64,000 nt of DNA, taken from positions 1,364,001 through 1,428,000 of the forward strand of contig NZ_CP034451.1 in assembly GCF_003952525.1 (NCBI RefSeq), given 5' to 3'. A program made the position numbers and the translations under genes. Below, piece by piece: positions 9,158 through 17,821 of this stretch. This DNA comes from Mesorhizobium sp. M3A.F.Ca.ET.080.04.2.1 (GTDB taxonomy: Bacteria > Pseudomonadota > Alphaproteobacteria > Rhizobiales > Rhizobiaceae). The stretch's first letter is position 1. Every line of letters starts with the position of its first letter. The notes below the pieces were generated by a model. The model saw nothing but the letters and a program-made list of their open reading frames with translations, searched no databases and had not been told where the DNA came from.

Positions 9158-9198
9158 ATGGTTAAAGGGTGCCGGCGCAATGGTTAACAAATGGTTAA
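9158..9198 (-). promoter_or_regulatory. CtrA-type binding site upstream of minC
   Basis: On the minus strand the octamer TTAACCAT occurs three times (9198-9191, 9187-9180, 9165-9158). The first two form TTAA-CCATTTG-TTAA (9198-9184), which is the TTAA-N7-TTAA consensus for the cell-cycle regulator CtrA. The box lies about 47 bp upstream of the minC start. Direct CtrA control of min genes has been described in Sinorhizobium meliloti; whether binding occurs here is inferred. Confidence 0.7.
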
Positions 9199-9321
9199 TT
9201 TTGCGGGTCGGGAGCGTTAAGGAAGTGGCGCGGCTAAGTTTTGTGGCGGGGCGGTGACAGTGCCTGCCGATGCCGCTATCGTCCAACCGCAGGCCTGGCG
9301 GAGAGCAAGGGAGATCTTGTC

Positions 9322-9741
9322 ATGGCGGTCAGCAAAGCCGAAGATGTCGCGACTGCCTTTGCCGATGCCTGGAACAGGCATGACATGGACGACTTCGCAG
9401 CTTTGTTCTGCGAGGATGCGCATTTCGTCAATGTCGTGGGCATGTGGTGGAAGAACCGCGCCGAGATCGAGGAGGCGCACCGCGCAACTCATAAAACGAT
9501 GTTTCGCGACAGCCGGCTGGAGGGTGTCGTCTCGTCGGTCGTGGAACTGTTTCCAGGCCTCGCATCGCTGCACTATGCATGGACCTTGACCGGTGCATCC
9601 GCCCCGGACGGCTCACCCGCCGGAACACGAAAAGGCATTCTGCTTCTGGTTGTGAAGGAAGAACAAGCGGGCTGGCGGATCAAGGTGGCGCAAAACACCG
9701 ACATTGTTCCAGGTGCGATTGCTCCCCCTGCAAGGAGGTAG
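9322..9741 (+). CDS. SgcJ/EcaC-type NTF2-like protein
   Basis: A 139-residue cone-shaped NTF2/SnoaL-fold protein of the SgcJ/EcaC (DUF4440-like) family. The N-terminal helix AEDVATAFADAWNRHDMDDFAALFCEDAHFVNVVG and the later KGILLLVVKEEQAGWRIKVAQNT are typical. ATG 9322 has AAGGGAGA 7 nt upstream. Family members are often annotated as oxidoreductase-like, but their chemistry is mostly unproven, so I assign no reaction. It is a single gene, divergent from minC. Confidence 0.75.
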   Translation: MAVSKAEDVATAFADAWNRHDMDDFAALFCEDAHFVNVVGMWWKNRAEIEEAHRATHKTMFRDSRLEGVVSSVVELFPGLASLHYAWTLTGASAPDGSPAGTRKGILLLVVKEEQAGWRIKVAQNTDIVPGAIAPPARR

Positions 9742-10036
9742 GCTCCCTGCAAAGTCGTGCCGCAGCATCAGCAAGCGAGCATCAAGGGCAAGCGCGGCAA
9801 TCGGCGCGCTGTTGCTGCTTGGAGATGCATGACGCACGCCATGAATCGCCCGACGATCGACAAGGACGACTGGCTGGCGGCGGCCAACGCCGACGCGGTG
9901 AGCCCGAAATTCACTGGAGCGCGCCACCACTGGGAAGCCGGCGACCCGGCCTACCTCGGCAGCAAAGAAGTGGGAGCCAACAGGGTTGGGCTTAGGCGAG
10001 GTTTGCGAAGTTCGAGCGGGATGCGGCGACGGCCGG

Positions 10037-10183
10037 CGGCTCTCGGCCGAGCACGGCGTCGGGCTGGAGAAGCGCGAGGCCTATGAGCGCTATGCCGATC
10101 CGGTGAAGCGGGATTTGGCGCGGATGGTGAAGGGGCTGATCGATCCGGGGAATTTGATGAATCCGGGGAAGGTTGTGGGCTGA
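10037..10183 (+). pseudogene. remnant of an FAD-linked oxidase C-terminus
   Basis: The last 48 codons of an open frame read SAEHGVGLEK, then MVKGLIDPGNLMNPGK. This is the C-terminal FAD-oxidase signature of the glycolate oxidase/D-lactate dehydrogenase (GlcD-like) family. Nothing upstream supplies the FAD-binding domain, and the frame breaks just before SAEHG, so only a remnant is left. Between 9829 and 9975 another short frame (TIDKDDWLAAANADAVSPKF) may be a second remnant that I cannot place. Confidence 0.65.
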
Positions 10184-10206
10184 GGCCTGAGACGTCGGTG
10201 CGAGGC

Positions 10207-10370
10207 ACCCCCCTCTGGTCTGCCGACCATCTCCCCCTCAAGGGCCCTCAAGGGGGGAGATCGGATGTCGGCTAGGGCTTCGCCAATCTCCAACGTTGAA
10301 AGGGAGAGCCGGCGCTGAAGCTGCCAATCTCCGCCCTTGGGGGGAGATGTCCGGCAGGACAGAGAGGGGC
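10207..10370. repeat. large hairpin repeat, copy E (full, reverse core)
   Basis: Full element with the core in reverse orientation (GGATGTCGG, then GCTTCGCCAATC, then GCTGCCAATC). The left stem has compensating changes, GGTC-TGCC-GACC. The second left hairpin carries a tandem duplication of its tip, CCCTCAAGGG-CCCTCAAGGG. From 10371 to 10570 there is no visible gene. Confidence 0.88.
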
Positions 10371-10570
10371 GCGAAGGAACGCGGCGTCTATCCTCTTTTC
10401 TAGCCGTCTTGTCCCCGGCCAAGTGCCTGGAAAATGCCAGGAAGGGGATTTCGCAGGGCGCTGGCATCTCTTAGTCAAAGGCGGCGCTTTTCCCCTCACT
10501 TGCGATTTCTAACGGCTAAGGTGTTGAAATCGCTTTCTCTCCCGCAAGGGGAGAGATAGAGGCGCTGGCT

Positions 10571-10996
10571 TCAAGCCGCCAGTTCGACCTCGCGCGCGGC
10601 CGCGATCATGACGCCGGAGAGCAGGCCGTAGGCCGCTTCCCAGGCTTCGCGCACCTCCGGCGTGAAGGCATTGCCGAGGCCGGTGGCCAGAGTGTCGATC
10701 AGCGCCTCGCCGACAACCGGATAGTGGCGCTCCTCGACGCCGTAACCGACATGGCGCCGGGCGAGATCGCGCACGGTGGGCAGGATGGTCTCGGCGCGCT
10801 CCAGCCCCTGCACGACGAAACCCATGGCCGCCATCAGCTTGGCGCCCTGGCCGGTCATGTCGGTTGCCGGAAACAGATTGCGCAGGCTGTCGTCGATCGC
10901 GAAGAGGCGGTCATAGAACAACGCGGCGGCGGCCACGCGGATCGGGAGGACCTGCCGGAACGTATCCTGCACAAGCCTGATCTGGTCGGGGGTCAT
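10571..10996 (-). CDS. single-domain haemoglobin (flavohaemoglobin-type globin)
   Basis: A 141-residue globin resembling the haem domain of flavohaemoglobins and Vitreoscilla haemoglobin, without a reductase domain. TPDQIRLVQDTFRQVLPI is helix A and LFYDRLFAIDDSLRNLFP follows. The proximal His lies in RRHVGYGVEERHYPVVGEALI. A role in oxygen or NO handling is expected from the family. Start choice is uncertain: ATG 10996 has AGGAG about 10 nt upstream, while in-frame ATGs at 11002 and 11023 are alternatives. Its downstream neighbour on the other side of a repeat and the BA14K gene is a second, unrelated haemoglobin at 12368. Confidence 0.88.
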   Translation of the reverse strand: MTPDQIRLVQDTFRQVLPIRVAAAALFYDRLFAIDDSLRNLFPATDMTGQGAKLMAAMGFVVQGLERAETILPTVRDLARRHVGYGVEERHYPVVGEALIDTLATGLGNAFTPEVREAWEAAYGLLSGVMIAAAREVELAA

Positions 10997-11167
10997 AAAC
11001 ATACTTCTCCTGAATTCTGACATGCGCGACCATGCAGGTTGAGCGTTTCGCAGCTATGGCGGGCGAGATGGCGACGTGTTTCAGGATGGTGTCTGCCGGG
11101 TAACGGGTTGTGGTGGTTGTGGTGGTGGTGGCCATGCGAAGCCAACTGGAATGGTACGGCGCGAGGC

Positions 11168-11323
11168 GCCCCCCTCTGTCCTGCCGGACATCTCCCCCCC
11201 CAGGGGGGAGATTGGCAGTGGCGGCTACGGCGCCTGCGTTCCTGCGCCGATAATTGGCGAAAGCCGACGTGACATCTGATCTCCCCCCTTGAGGGGGAGA
11301 TGTCCGGCAGGACAGAGGGGGGC
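11168..11323. repeat. large hairpin repeat, copy F (full, forward)
   Basis: Full element with left stem GTCC-TGCC-GGAC, core GGCAGTGGCGG to ATTGGCGAAAGCC, and right stem GTCC-GGCA-GGAC. It ends 27 bp from the stop of the BA14K-motif gene and fills most of the 350-bp gap before the globin gene. Confidence 0.9.
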
Positions 11324-11350
11324 GCCTCGCGCCGGCCTTTCGTGGCGGCG

Positions 11351-12124
11351 CTACTCGCACTGCCGGCGCGGGCCGCCGTCGTAGGGTTGATAGCTGTTGT
11401 CTTCGGGCCGGTAGGAGCGGTAGCGGCTGAAGCAGTAGTCGACGTGGTCGGCCGAGGCCTGCGGGTCCGCACTCAAAACCTGCTCCTCTTCGGGCGGATC
11501 GCCATAGGTGGTCGCGAAACCGTCGCTCGAAGTGGCGTAGCCTTCCGTTTCGGCCTGGTCGTCGCTCACCTCGTCCTGATTGTCCTGACGCCCGCCGATC
11601 GAGGCGCTGCGGCCGGGGTCGAGATAGGGCGAGATGCAAGGGCGCAGCTCGCCGCTGTAGGAACGGTAGCTGTTTTCTTGCGGACGGTAGCTGCGATAGC
11701 GGTTGGCGCACCATTCGAGATGGGCGGCCGGCAGGTCGGCGGCGGTTTGCTGCTGGGCAGCCGAAGCGGCGTCGGGCTGAGAGGCGTCCGGCGCCACCGC
11801 TGTCTGCGTCTGGGCTTGTGTCTGGGTTTGGGGCTGCGGCGCGGCTTGCGCCGGCGCCACGACGGCCGCAGTCTGCGTCCCCGTCTTCGCCGCGGTCCCG
11901 GCGGCCGGCACGCCGGCGGCCTGCTGCGCGGGAAGGCGCTCGAGGTTCTGCTTGGCCGGATCGACCGGCTTGGCGTCCCTGGTCCAGAGTTCGGAAACGC
12001 CGATCGCCGGCGTCGCCACACGCACCGGCTTGGCGGCCAGCAGCCAGGTGGCGAAGGCGAGCCCGCTGGCAAACACCGCCAAGGTCAGCACGAAGCCGCC
12101 GACAATTCCCAACAAAGCCTTCAC
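11351..12124 (-). CDS. membrane-anchored protein with two BA14K-like motifs
   Basis: A 257-residue protein starting at GTG 12124, with GGAG 8 nt upstream. An N-terminal hydrophobic segment (about residues 5-30) anchors or exports it. Residues about 60-130 are a Gln/Thr/Ala/Pro-rich linker ([10 protein letters not shown]). Two copies of a BA14K-type motif follow: [16 protein letters not shown] and [19 protein letters not shown], each ending in a Cys. BA14K proteins are rhizobial/Brucella cell-envelope proteins, one an immunoreactive antigen with reported lectin-like activity. A doubled motif on a flexible stalk suggests envelope binding, but the ligand is unknown. Confidence 0.75.
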   Translation of the reverse strand: MKALLGIVGGFVLTLAVFASGLAFATWLLAAKPVRVATPAIGVSELWTRDAKPVDPAKQNLERLPAQQAAGVPAAGTAAKTGTQTAAVVAPAQAAPQPQTQTQAQTQTAVAPDASQPDAASAAQQQTAADLPAAHLEWCANRYRSYRPQENSYRSYSGELRPCISPYLDPGRSASIGGRQDNQDEVSDDQAETEGYATSSDGFATTYGDPPEEEQVLSADPQASADHVDYCFSRYRSYRPEDNSYQPYDGGPRRQCE

Positions 12125-12367
12125 GCCGCGCTCCTTCAACCCCCGCCCATAGAATGCGGGGCGATGAGGCTGGTTCCCAAGAAGCGCCACGCAGCCGGCC
12201 GCCGCGCGGATCGCCGAATGCCGCTCTCGGAATAATTCGGGCAAGGGCTTCGTTGACCTTGCAGACGATGCCGACAAGGCAAAGTGCACTATGTTCCAAA
12301 CATTCACTTCATCGACGCCGCCAGACAGGCCGCGGCTTGCTCTGGCGCTACGCGAAGGAAACCAGAG

Positions 12368-12907
12368 ATGAAAACGGCTGTTTCAATAGCTTTGACAAGA
12401 CGAAACGTCGTCGCCGGGCTGGCGGTGGCCGCCGCATCGACGGCGCTATTGCCCACCGACAATGCGCTGGCGCAGACCAAGCCCGAAAAAAGCCTCTATG
12501 AGCGGCTGGGGGGCGTGTTCGCCATCGCGGCGGTGGTGGACCATTTCAGCGACGCCCTGGTGAAGAACCCGATCGTCGGCAAGAAGTCCAAGAACCCGCA
12601 GCTGCGGAAATGGCACACCAAGAACCTAGAACGGCTCCCCGGCCTCAAGTTCATGCGCACGCTGTGGGTCTGCGACGTTTCGGGCGGTCCCCTCAAATTC
12701 GTCGCCACCAAGCCCGGCGCGACGCCGCTCGGCCTCGAAGAAGCTCACCGCGACCTGCACATCTCTCCCGCGGAATTCGATGAGGTCGCGGCCGAACTCG
12801 GACGGACGCTCGACCATTTCAAGATTCCGAAGCCCGAGAAGAAGGAGGTGCTGGAGGCCTTCGCCGCGCACAAGGACGAGGTTACCGCCGGCTTCAAAAA
12901 GGCCTGA
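12368..12907 (+). CDS. Tat-exported group 1 truncated haemoglobin
   Basis: A 179-residue protein. Residues 1-36 form a twin-arginine-type signal ([15 protein letters not shown], ending near ALAQ). The rest is a truncated (2-on-2) globin: [27 protein letters not shown], then [10 protein letters not shown] with the likely proximal His, and a C-terminal helix. ATG 12368 has AAGGA about 10 nt upstream. Most truncated haemoglobins are cytoplasmic, so export with a folded haem protein by Tat is notable; the signal is a prediction from composition. The function is probably oxygen/NO chemistry in the periplasm. Confidence 0.82.
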   Translation: MKTAVSIALTRRNVVAGLAVAAASTALLPTDNALAQTKPEKSLYERLGGVFAIAAVVDHFSDALVKNPIVGKKSKNPQLRKWHTKNLERLPGLKFMRTLWVCDVSGGPLKFVATKPGATPLGLEEAHRDLHISPAEFDEVAAELGRTLDHFKIPKPEKKEVLEAFAAHKDEVTAGFKKA

Positions 12908-13051
12908 CGCGCGTTACGTGCGATCGTCCTGACGCCCGTCACGGCGATCGGTAGACAGTGCAGGTTTTTGATACAGCGTGGCGATCGCTCCGATCGCGGC
13001 GCAGCGCGAGCGGCGCAGTGCCATCCGCCGTGGACTGCCGACACGGCTCCC

Positions 13052-14173
13052 CTACTCGCCCAGCACCTCGGTATATCTCCTCACCTTCCCGTCCTGACCG
13101 CGAATGCGCCATTGCCGGCCTTCGCAGCCCTCGACGTGGCTCGCCGCCAGCGGCACCTTGCCGCCGCCGTCGGGCAGGTCGATGACATAGGTCGGGTTGC
13201 AGATGCCGGAGAGCCGGGCGCGCAGTTCCGCGACCAGAGCCTGACCCCGCGCGATTGTGGTGCGGCGATGCGCCATGCCGGGCGCGAGGTCGCCATGGTG
13301 GAGGTAATAAGGCTTGACGCCCAGCCGATACATCAGCTCGCGGCAGAGTTCCTCCAGCACCTCGACATCATCGTTGACGCCTTTGAGCAGGACGCTCTGG
13401 TTGAGCAGCACGAAACCCGCCTGCCGCATCGTCCGGCAAGCCGCCTCGGTCTCCCGGGTGATCTCGCGGGGGTGGTTGAAGTGGGTGACCACGGTCACCA
13501 TCAGCCGGCCCTGCAGCGCCTCGACGAGGCCGGGCGTGATGCGCGACGGCAGCGCCACCGGCACGCGGGTGTGGATGCGCAAGAGCCGCACATGCGGCAT
13601 CGCCTCGATGCGGGCGCGGATCTCTTCCAGCGCCTTGTCGGGCAGCGACAGCGGATCGCCGCCGGTCAGGATCACCTCGCGGATCTCTGGGTGCCCGGCG
13701 ATATAGGCCAGCGCCGGTTCCAGGGCTTCGCGCGTATAGCCGCGGCCGATCGCGGTCAGCGATTCCTTCCTGAAGCAGAAGCGGCAATAGACCGCGCATT
13801 GATAAGTCGGGAACAAGAGCACGCGGTCGGCATGGCGGTGGGTCAGCCGCGGCACCGGGCTGAAGGCGTGGTCGCCGATCGGGTCGTCGAGTTCGCCCTC
13901 GGTGGCCACCAGTTCCTGGCGTGCAGGGATCACCTGGGCGCGGATCGGGTCGTCCGGGTCGCTCCAGTCGATCAGGTCGAGATAAGGTTTCGGGATGCGC
14001 ACCTTATGGTTGGCGGCCGCTTCCTGCGCCGCGGCGCGCTCGGCCGGCGACAGCGGCAGGGAGGCGAGGTCGCGCACGTGGCGCACGCCGGCACGGACAT
14101 CGTCCTGCCAGGCGGTGTCGGGATGGCGGGCGGCGATGGTGGCTGGTTGTTTGAGGTTGGCGTCTGAGGTCAT
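13052..14173 (-). CDS. lysine 2,3-aminomutase-like radical SAM protein (KamA/EpmB family)
   Basis: A 373-residue radical SAM enzyme. The iron-sulfur motif CAVYCRFC (CxxxCxxC) lies near residues 126-133. VILTGGDPLSLPD and RIHTRVPVALPSRITP follow. PLP would be held by a Lys in the C-terminal third, where KPYYLHHGDLAPG fits. Length and sequence are nearer the EpmB-type mutases that make beta-lysine for elongation factor P than clostridial KamA (416 residues), but no epmA or efp gene is adjacent. ATG 14173 follows the repeat-containing leader; an in-frame extension upstream only reads through repeat copy G. Confidence 0.83.
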   Translation of the reverse strand: MTSDANLKQPATIAARHPDTAWQDDVRAGVRHVRDLASLPLSPAERAAAQEAAANHKVRIPKPYLDLIDWSDPDDPIRAQVIPARQELVATEGELDDPIGDHAFSPVPRLTHRHADRVLLFPTYQCAVYCRFCFRKESLTAIGRGYTREALEPALAYIAGHPEIREVILTGGDPLSLPDKALEEIRARIEAMPHVRLLRIHTRVPVALPSRITPGLVEALQGRLMVTVVTHFNHPREITRETEAACRTMRQAGFVLLNQSVLLKGVNDDVEVLEELCRELMYRLGVKPYYLHHGDLAPGMAHRRTTIARGQALVAELRARLSGICNPTYVIDLPDGGGKVPLAASHVEGCEGRQWRIRGQDGKVRRYTEVLGE

Positions 14174-14280
14174 GGCAGTTCTCGGAAGGTATTTCGCGGA
14201 CGTATCGGCTGGATGGGCGATGGGGTCAATGGCGAGCCTCGTCGTGGCAGTCGCAGTTTGGTCGACGTCGAGTTCCCGCC

Positions 14281-14436
14281 CACCCCCCTCTGTCCTGCCG
14301 GACATCTCCCCCGCAAGGGGGGAGATCGGATGTCGCGCAGGCTTCGCCAATCTCCGACGCTGCAGGACGCGCGGGGCGCAGAAGCCGCTAATCTCCCCCC
14401 TTGCGGGGGAGATGGCCGGCAGGCCAGAGGGGGGTG
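14281..14436. repeat. large hairpin repeat, copy G (full, reverse core)
   Basis: Full element with reversed core (GGATGTCGCG, GCTTCGCCAATC, CCGCTAATC). The left stem is GTCC-TGCC-GGAC and the right stem GGCC-GGCA-GGCC: pairing is kept in both although the bases differ. It lies between two divergent genes, so it cannot serve as a terminator for either coding strand here. The right flank GGTGTGACTGAGCGCCAG resembles the flank of copy H. Confidence 0.9.
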
Positions 14437-14525
14437 TGACTGAGCGCCAGCCATGGCTCCTCAAGCCATAGGTGTTTGACCGAAATGCGATTACTCTGCC
14501 TCGTCCGGGGCTTCGGGGAGACAAC

Positions 14526-15464
14526 ATGAATTTCAACACTGGTCATGGCTACCTGCTCATCGGCGGGCTCATCCTGGTCGGCGGGGGGCTGCTGATCCTG
14601 TCGCTGATTGTCAATCTGCGCGTCGCCCACAGCGTGCGCGACGACGTGCGCCACCGCGAAAAGCTGCTCGAATATTACCGCAACATCTTCTCGCAGCTGG
14701 GCGTGATCCTGATCGGCATCGGCGTTTCGCTGTTCATCTTCTTCTTCCAGCAGAACTACCAGGACCAGCGCAAGCGCGATGCCGAGCTGCAGCAGGTGAT
14801 GGCCAAGCTCGCCGCCCGCATTGCCCGCGGCACGCCGGTCATCCAGTCGCTCGGTGAATTCGACGAGTTGCTGGATGAAGGCGGGCCGTATATCAGCCCC
14901 GATCTCGGCGGCAAGAATACCGCCGTCAGTCTGCATGGGGCAGAGCTCGGCAAGCAGGTCGACAAGATCCGTCTGGTCGAGCGCGACATCGACGTCGGCG
15001 AGTTCGATGTGCTGAACCTGTCGCGCGATTTCGAATCCTCCTTCGTCGTCAACGAGCTCGATCCGACGCTGTGGTTCGACATCGTGCGCGACGAGAGCGA
15101 GATCAAATACGCCACCACCCAGCTCGCGCTCGACTACAAGGACCTGCAGGACGCGATCGGCGGCGAGCCGGTGGCGACAGCGGTCGCCGATCCCGAAAAA
15201 GAGCGCAAGATCAAGCAGGAGGTGCTCGACATCTTCTACGATGCCGATCTCTTGCGTCAGCGCGCCCGGCGGCATCTCGGCCGCGCCTGCTGGCTGTTCA
15301 GCCATGGCCGCGGCTTCGTCAAAGCCGCCCCGGTCGACGCCATCGAAGCCGACGCCAAAACGCACCAGGAATGGCTAGACCGGGCGAAGCCGGCGCTGGC
15401 GCAAGCGAAGTCGGGCAGCGGCGACTGCTTCAAGCTGCTTCAGTATGGAGGAATTACCCAATAA
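14526..15464 (+). CDS. membrane protein with two N-terminal helices, unknown function
   Basis: A 312-residue protein that I do not recognise. Hydrophobic segments at about residues 10-30 and 58-76 are separated by a short basic loop (RDDVRHREKLLEYYRNI). The remaining 230 residues are hydrophilic and charged, probably cytoplasmic, with an N-terminal coiled-coil-like stretch (NYQDQRKRDAELQQVMAKLAARIA). ATG 14526 has GGGGAGA 6 nt upstream. The next gene (15506) follows on the same strand after 41 bp but differs in base composition, so joint function is uncertain. Confidence 0.65.
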   Translation: MNFNTGHGYLLIGGLILVGGGLLILSLIVNLRVAHSVRDDVRHREKLLEYYRNIFSQLGVILIGIGVSLFIFFFQQNYQDQRKRDAELQQVMAKLAARIARGTPVIQSLGEFDELLDEGGPYISPDLGGKNTAVSLHGAELGKQVDKIRLVERDIDVGEFDVLNLSRDFESSFVVNELDPTLWFDIVRDESEIKYATTQLALDYKDLQDAIGGEPVATAVADPEKERKIKQEVLDIFYDADLLRQRARRHLGRACWLFSHGRGFVKAAPVDAIEADAKTHQEWLDRAKPALAQAKSGSGDCFKLLQYGGITQ

Positions 15465-15505
15465 TCCTAAGTGCGCAGCCCAGGTCACATCAGTAAGGTT
15501 GAGAA

Positions 15506-16075
15506 ATGCGAAACGCGACGGTGGCTGCACTCATATACGAGTTTCTTTTCGACGTTTACCAGCTAATCGACGCCGAGCGAGAACATAACTTGTGGCTGCC
15601 AGACGAAGATGGCGTGCTGCGCGAGGCCTTCGATCACAGATACATGAGCTGCTGGGAGTGGAGTACCTCCGTGCTGGAGGAGGTCGGCGCCACCAAACCC
15701 CTCTATCTGCCCACTATGTCCAAGGCCATAAGGCGAGACACGAATGGCATTACTCAGGGTCCATACAGCTACCCCGCAATGACCTTGGATGAATGTGACG
15801 TCGCGGACTTCTCAGAGTTCGAGACCTTCGACAATTATTGCTACGCAATGTTCACCTTTTACCAATTGATCGGTCAAACTTCGGGGCTGAGTGGCGAAGT
15901 CAACCTTGCCGCTCAGTCTCTTCAATTCCTGGAGGATGTTGCATCCAAGGACGATACCTTCCTGATCGAGGGCACGGATTGCGTTAAATTCAAAATCGAT
16001 CGCTTCGAGGAAAAGGTGATGACACGTTGGCACGAGATGGATCTTCGCGTGTTTCGGCGTAAGGACAGAGTCTAA
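15506..16075 (+). CDS. hypothetical cytoplasmic protein, atypical composition
   Basis: A 189-residue acidic, aromatic-rich protein with no signal peptide, membrane helix or motif known to me. Its DNA is visibly less GC-rich, with more A/T third positions than the genes on either side, which suggests recent acquisition. ATG 15506 is preceded by AAGGTTGAGA. It lies between a two-helix membrane protein and a convergent serine hydrolase whose stop is only about 20 bp away. Confidence 0.6.
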   Translation: MRNATVAALIYEFLFDVYQLIDAEREHNLWLPDEDGVLREAFDHRYMSCWEWSTSVLEEVGATKPLYLPTMSKAIRRDTNGITQGPYSYPAMTLDECDVADFSEFETFDNYCYAMFTFYQLIGQTSGLSGEVNLAAQSLQFLEDVASKDDTFLIEGTDCVKFKIDRFEEKVMTRWHEMDLRVFRRKDRV

Positions 16076-16094
16076 GGCTGCCAGTAATTCGCCA

Positions 16095-17651
16095 TCAGTC
16101 GCCGACGCGCTGCAGCGTGCCAAGATGATTGTCGTCGAGGAAATCGACGGTCATCGCCGTGGCCTTGCCGTCGGGGCCGATGGCGAAGCTGACGCCGGCG
16201 GGCCTGTCCGGCGTCTCGGCGTCGGGGAAGGTGACGAAGCGATCGCCGTCGAAATGCGCCAGCGAATAGGACCGCGCGCCTGACGGCCCGAGCTTGAGCA
16301 GCAGGCCGTCGCCGGCGCCCGACACCACCGCATCGCCGATGAAGTCGCTGGCATAGCGGCCGGCATAGGCGTCGGCCGGCCGAGCCGGCCTTGCCGGCGA
16401 CGGCGGCGCGGCATAGGCGGCCTTGGCGGCCTCGACCGCCGGGCCGAAAAGGCCGCCATAGATCCCGTTCCAGGCCGCGATCCAATCCCCCTCGACTTTG
16501 CCGTCGAACACGAGATCGGCCAAACAGTCGGACAGCCCCTCCGGCACGCCGGTCGGAAAGGCGTTGGTGAGGATGACGATGCCAAGCTTTTCGTGCGGAA
16601 ATATCGTCACCAGGGTTCGCGCGCCGACGCTGAAGGCGCCGGCATGGCCCCAGCTCAGACCGTGGCGGCCGAATTCGATATTCCACCCGAGGCCATAGAA
16701 GGATTCGCCACCGGAGACGGGGTTCTTGCCCCGCGTCATCAGCGGCACATGGGTCTGGGCGAGCGCGTCGGCGGCAATCAGCGGCTTGCCGTCATGGACG
16801 CCGTCGCTCAGCACCAGGCGCACCCATTGCGCAAGGTCGCGCGCGGTGGAGCTGACGCCGCCGGCGGGCGCCTGGGCATCCGGATTGCGCTTGATCTTCG
16901 CGGTCCAGACGCCATCGAGCCTGACGTGGAGCGCTGCGCGGTCGGCGTGCTTGACGAAATCGGCATAACGGGAGCTGGTCGAGGCCATTCCCAGTGGCCG
17001 ATAGAGCTTCTCCTCGGCGACCTCCTCCCAGGACTTGCCGGTCGCCCTGGCAGCGGCGATGGCGCCCTCGGTCAGTCCGAAATTGGAGTAGGAATAGCCG
17101 GCGCGAAAGCTCGACGACGGCGGCACGAAGCGCAGGCGACCAAGGATCGTGGCGCGGTCGTAGCCGATGTCCTCGAGGTCGTCTCCCGCCGTACCAGGAA
17201 GCCCGCTGCGATGCGCGAACAGGTCGCGGATGGTGAGTTCGGCGGTCGGATAGGGATCGGCCAGCCGGAAGGCCGGATCGAGATCGGCCACCTTCGAGTC
17301 CCACGATAAAACCCCCTCGCCGACCAGCGCCGCAACGACGGTTGCGGAGACCGGCTTGGACAGCGAGGCGATCTGGAACACCGTGTCGGCGTCGACAAGC
17401 TCCGGCTTGCCGGCTTCGCGATGCCCGAAACTCTTCAGGAACACCACTTTGTCGTCATGCACGACCGCGATGGCGAGCCCGGGCACGGCACCGTTGGCGA
17501 CAGCGCCTTCGGCCAGCGCTTCGAGTTTGGAGAGGGCGGTGCTGATGCGCTCGGGGGTGATGGGAGCGGCCGATACCGCAGGCGGCCAAAGCGCCATGAC
17601 GGCGAGGAAGCCCCAAACCCTCCAATGACAGAGAACCCGATCAAGCCGCAT
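16095..17651 (-). CDS. secreted serine hydrolase of the class C beta-lactamase family
   Basis: A 518-residue protein with a signal peptide (residues about 1-29, ending PPAVSAA). The penicillin-binding/beta-lactamase fold shows SxxK at Ser96-Lys99 (SLSK), YSN at 188-190 and HAG in the segment WGHAGAFS. A C-terminal domain of about 130 residues (PADAYAGRYASDF) resembles the DUF3471-type beta-barrel found in such hydrolases. Family members are D-amino-acid peptidases, esterases or PBP-like proteins rather than true beta-lactamases, so the substrate is open. Single gene, convergent with 15506. Confidence 0.85.
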   Translation of the reverse strand: MRLDRVLCHWRVWGFLAVMALWPPAVSAAPITPERISTALSKLEALAEGAVANGAVPGLAIAVVHDDKVVFLKSFGHREAGKPELVDADTVFQIASLSKPVSATVVAALVGEGVLSWDSKVADLDPAFRLADPYPTAELTIRDLFAHRSGLPGTAGDDLEDIGYDRATILGRLRFVPPSSSFRAGYSYSNFGLTEGAIAAARATGKSWEEVAEEKLYRPLGMASTSSRYADFVKHADRAALHVRLDGVWTAKIKRNPDAQAPAGGVSSTARDLAQWVRLVLSDGVHDGKPLIAADALAQTHVPLMTRGKNPVSGGESFYGLGWNIEFGRHGLSWGHAGAFSVGARTLVTIFPHEKLGIVILTNAFPTGVPEGLSDCLADLVFDGKVEGDWIAAWNGIYGGLFGPAVEAAKAAYAAPPSPARPARPADAYAGRYASDFIGDAVVSGAGDGLLLKLGPSGARSYSLAHFDGDRFVTFPDAETPDRPAGVSFAIGPDGKATAMTVDFLDDNHLGTLQRVGD

Positions 17652-17821
17652 CCGCGCCCTCCTGCATTCACCCTATGATTGTACAGGCCGGCGCTGGCGG
17701 GGCCAAGCCCGCCGTCGCCAGCGGTGCCATGCGTTCAGATGCTGATTCCGGAACTGGCGCTAATGTCCTGATCGGAAAGGCTTTGTTGCAACGGACCTGA
17801 GAGCGACAAGCTGGCGATCCT

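Noticed and set aside
14174..14539. N-terminal extension of the radical SAM gene
   Set aside because: The in-frame extension reads through repeat copy G; the family N-terminus begins at ATG 14173.
16095..17651. Antibiotic-resistance beta-lactamase
   Set aside because: The SxxK and YSN motifs also fit the large group of esterases and D-amino peptidases; the C-terminal beta-barrel domain is not found in resistance AmpC enzymes.
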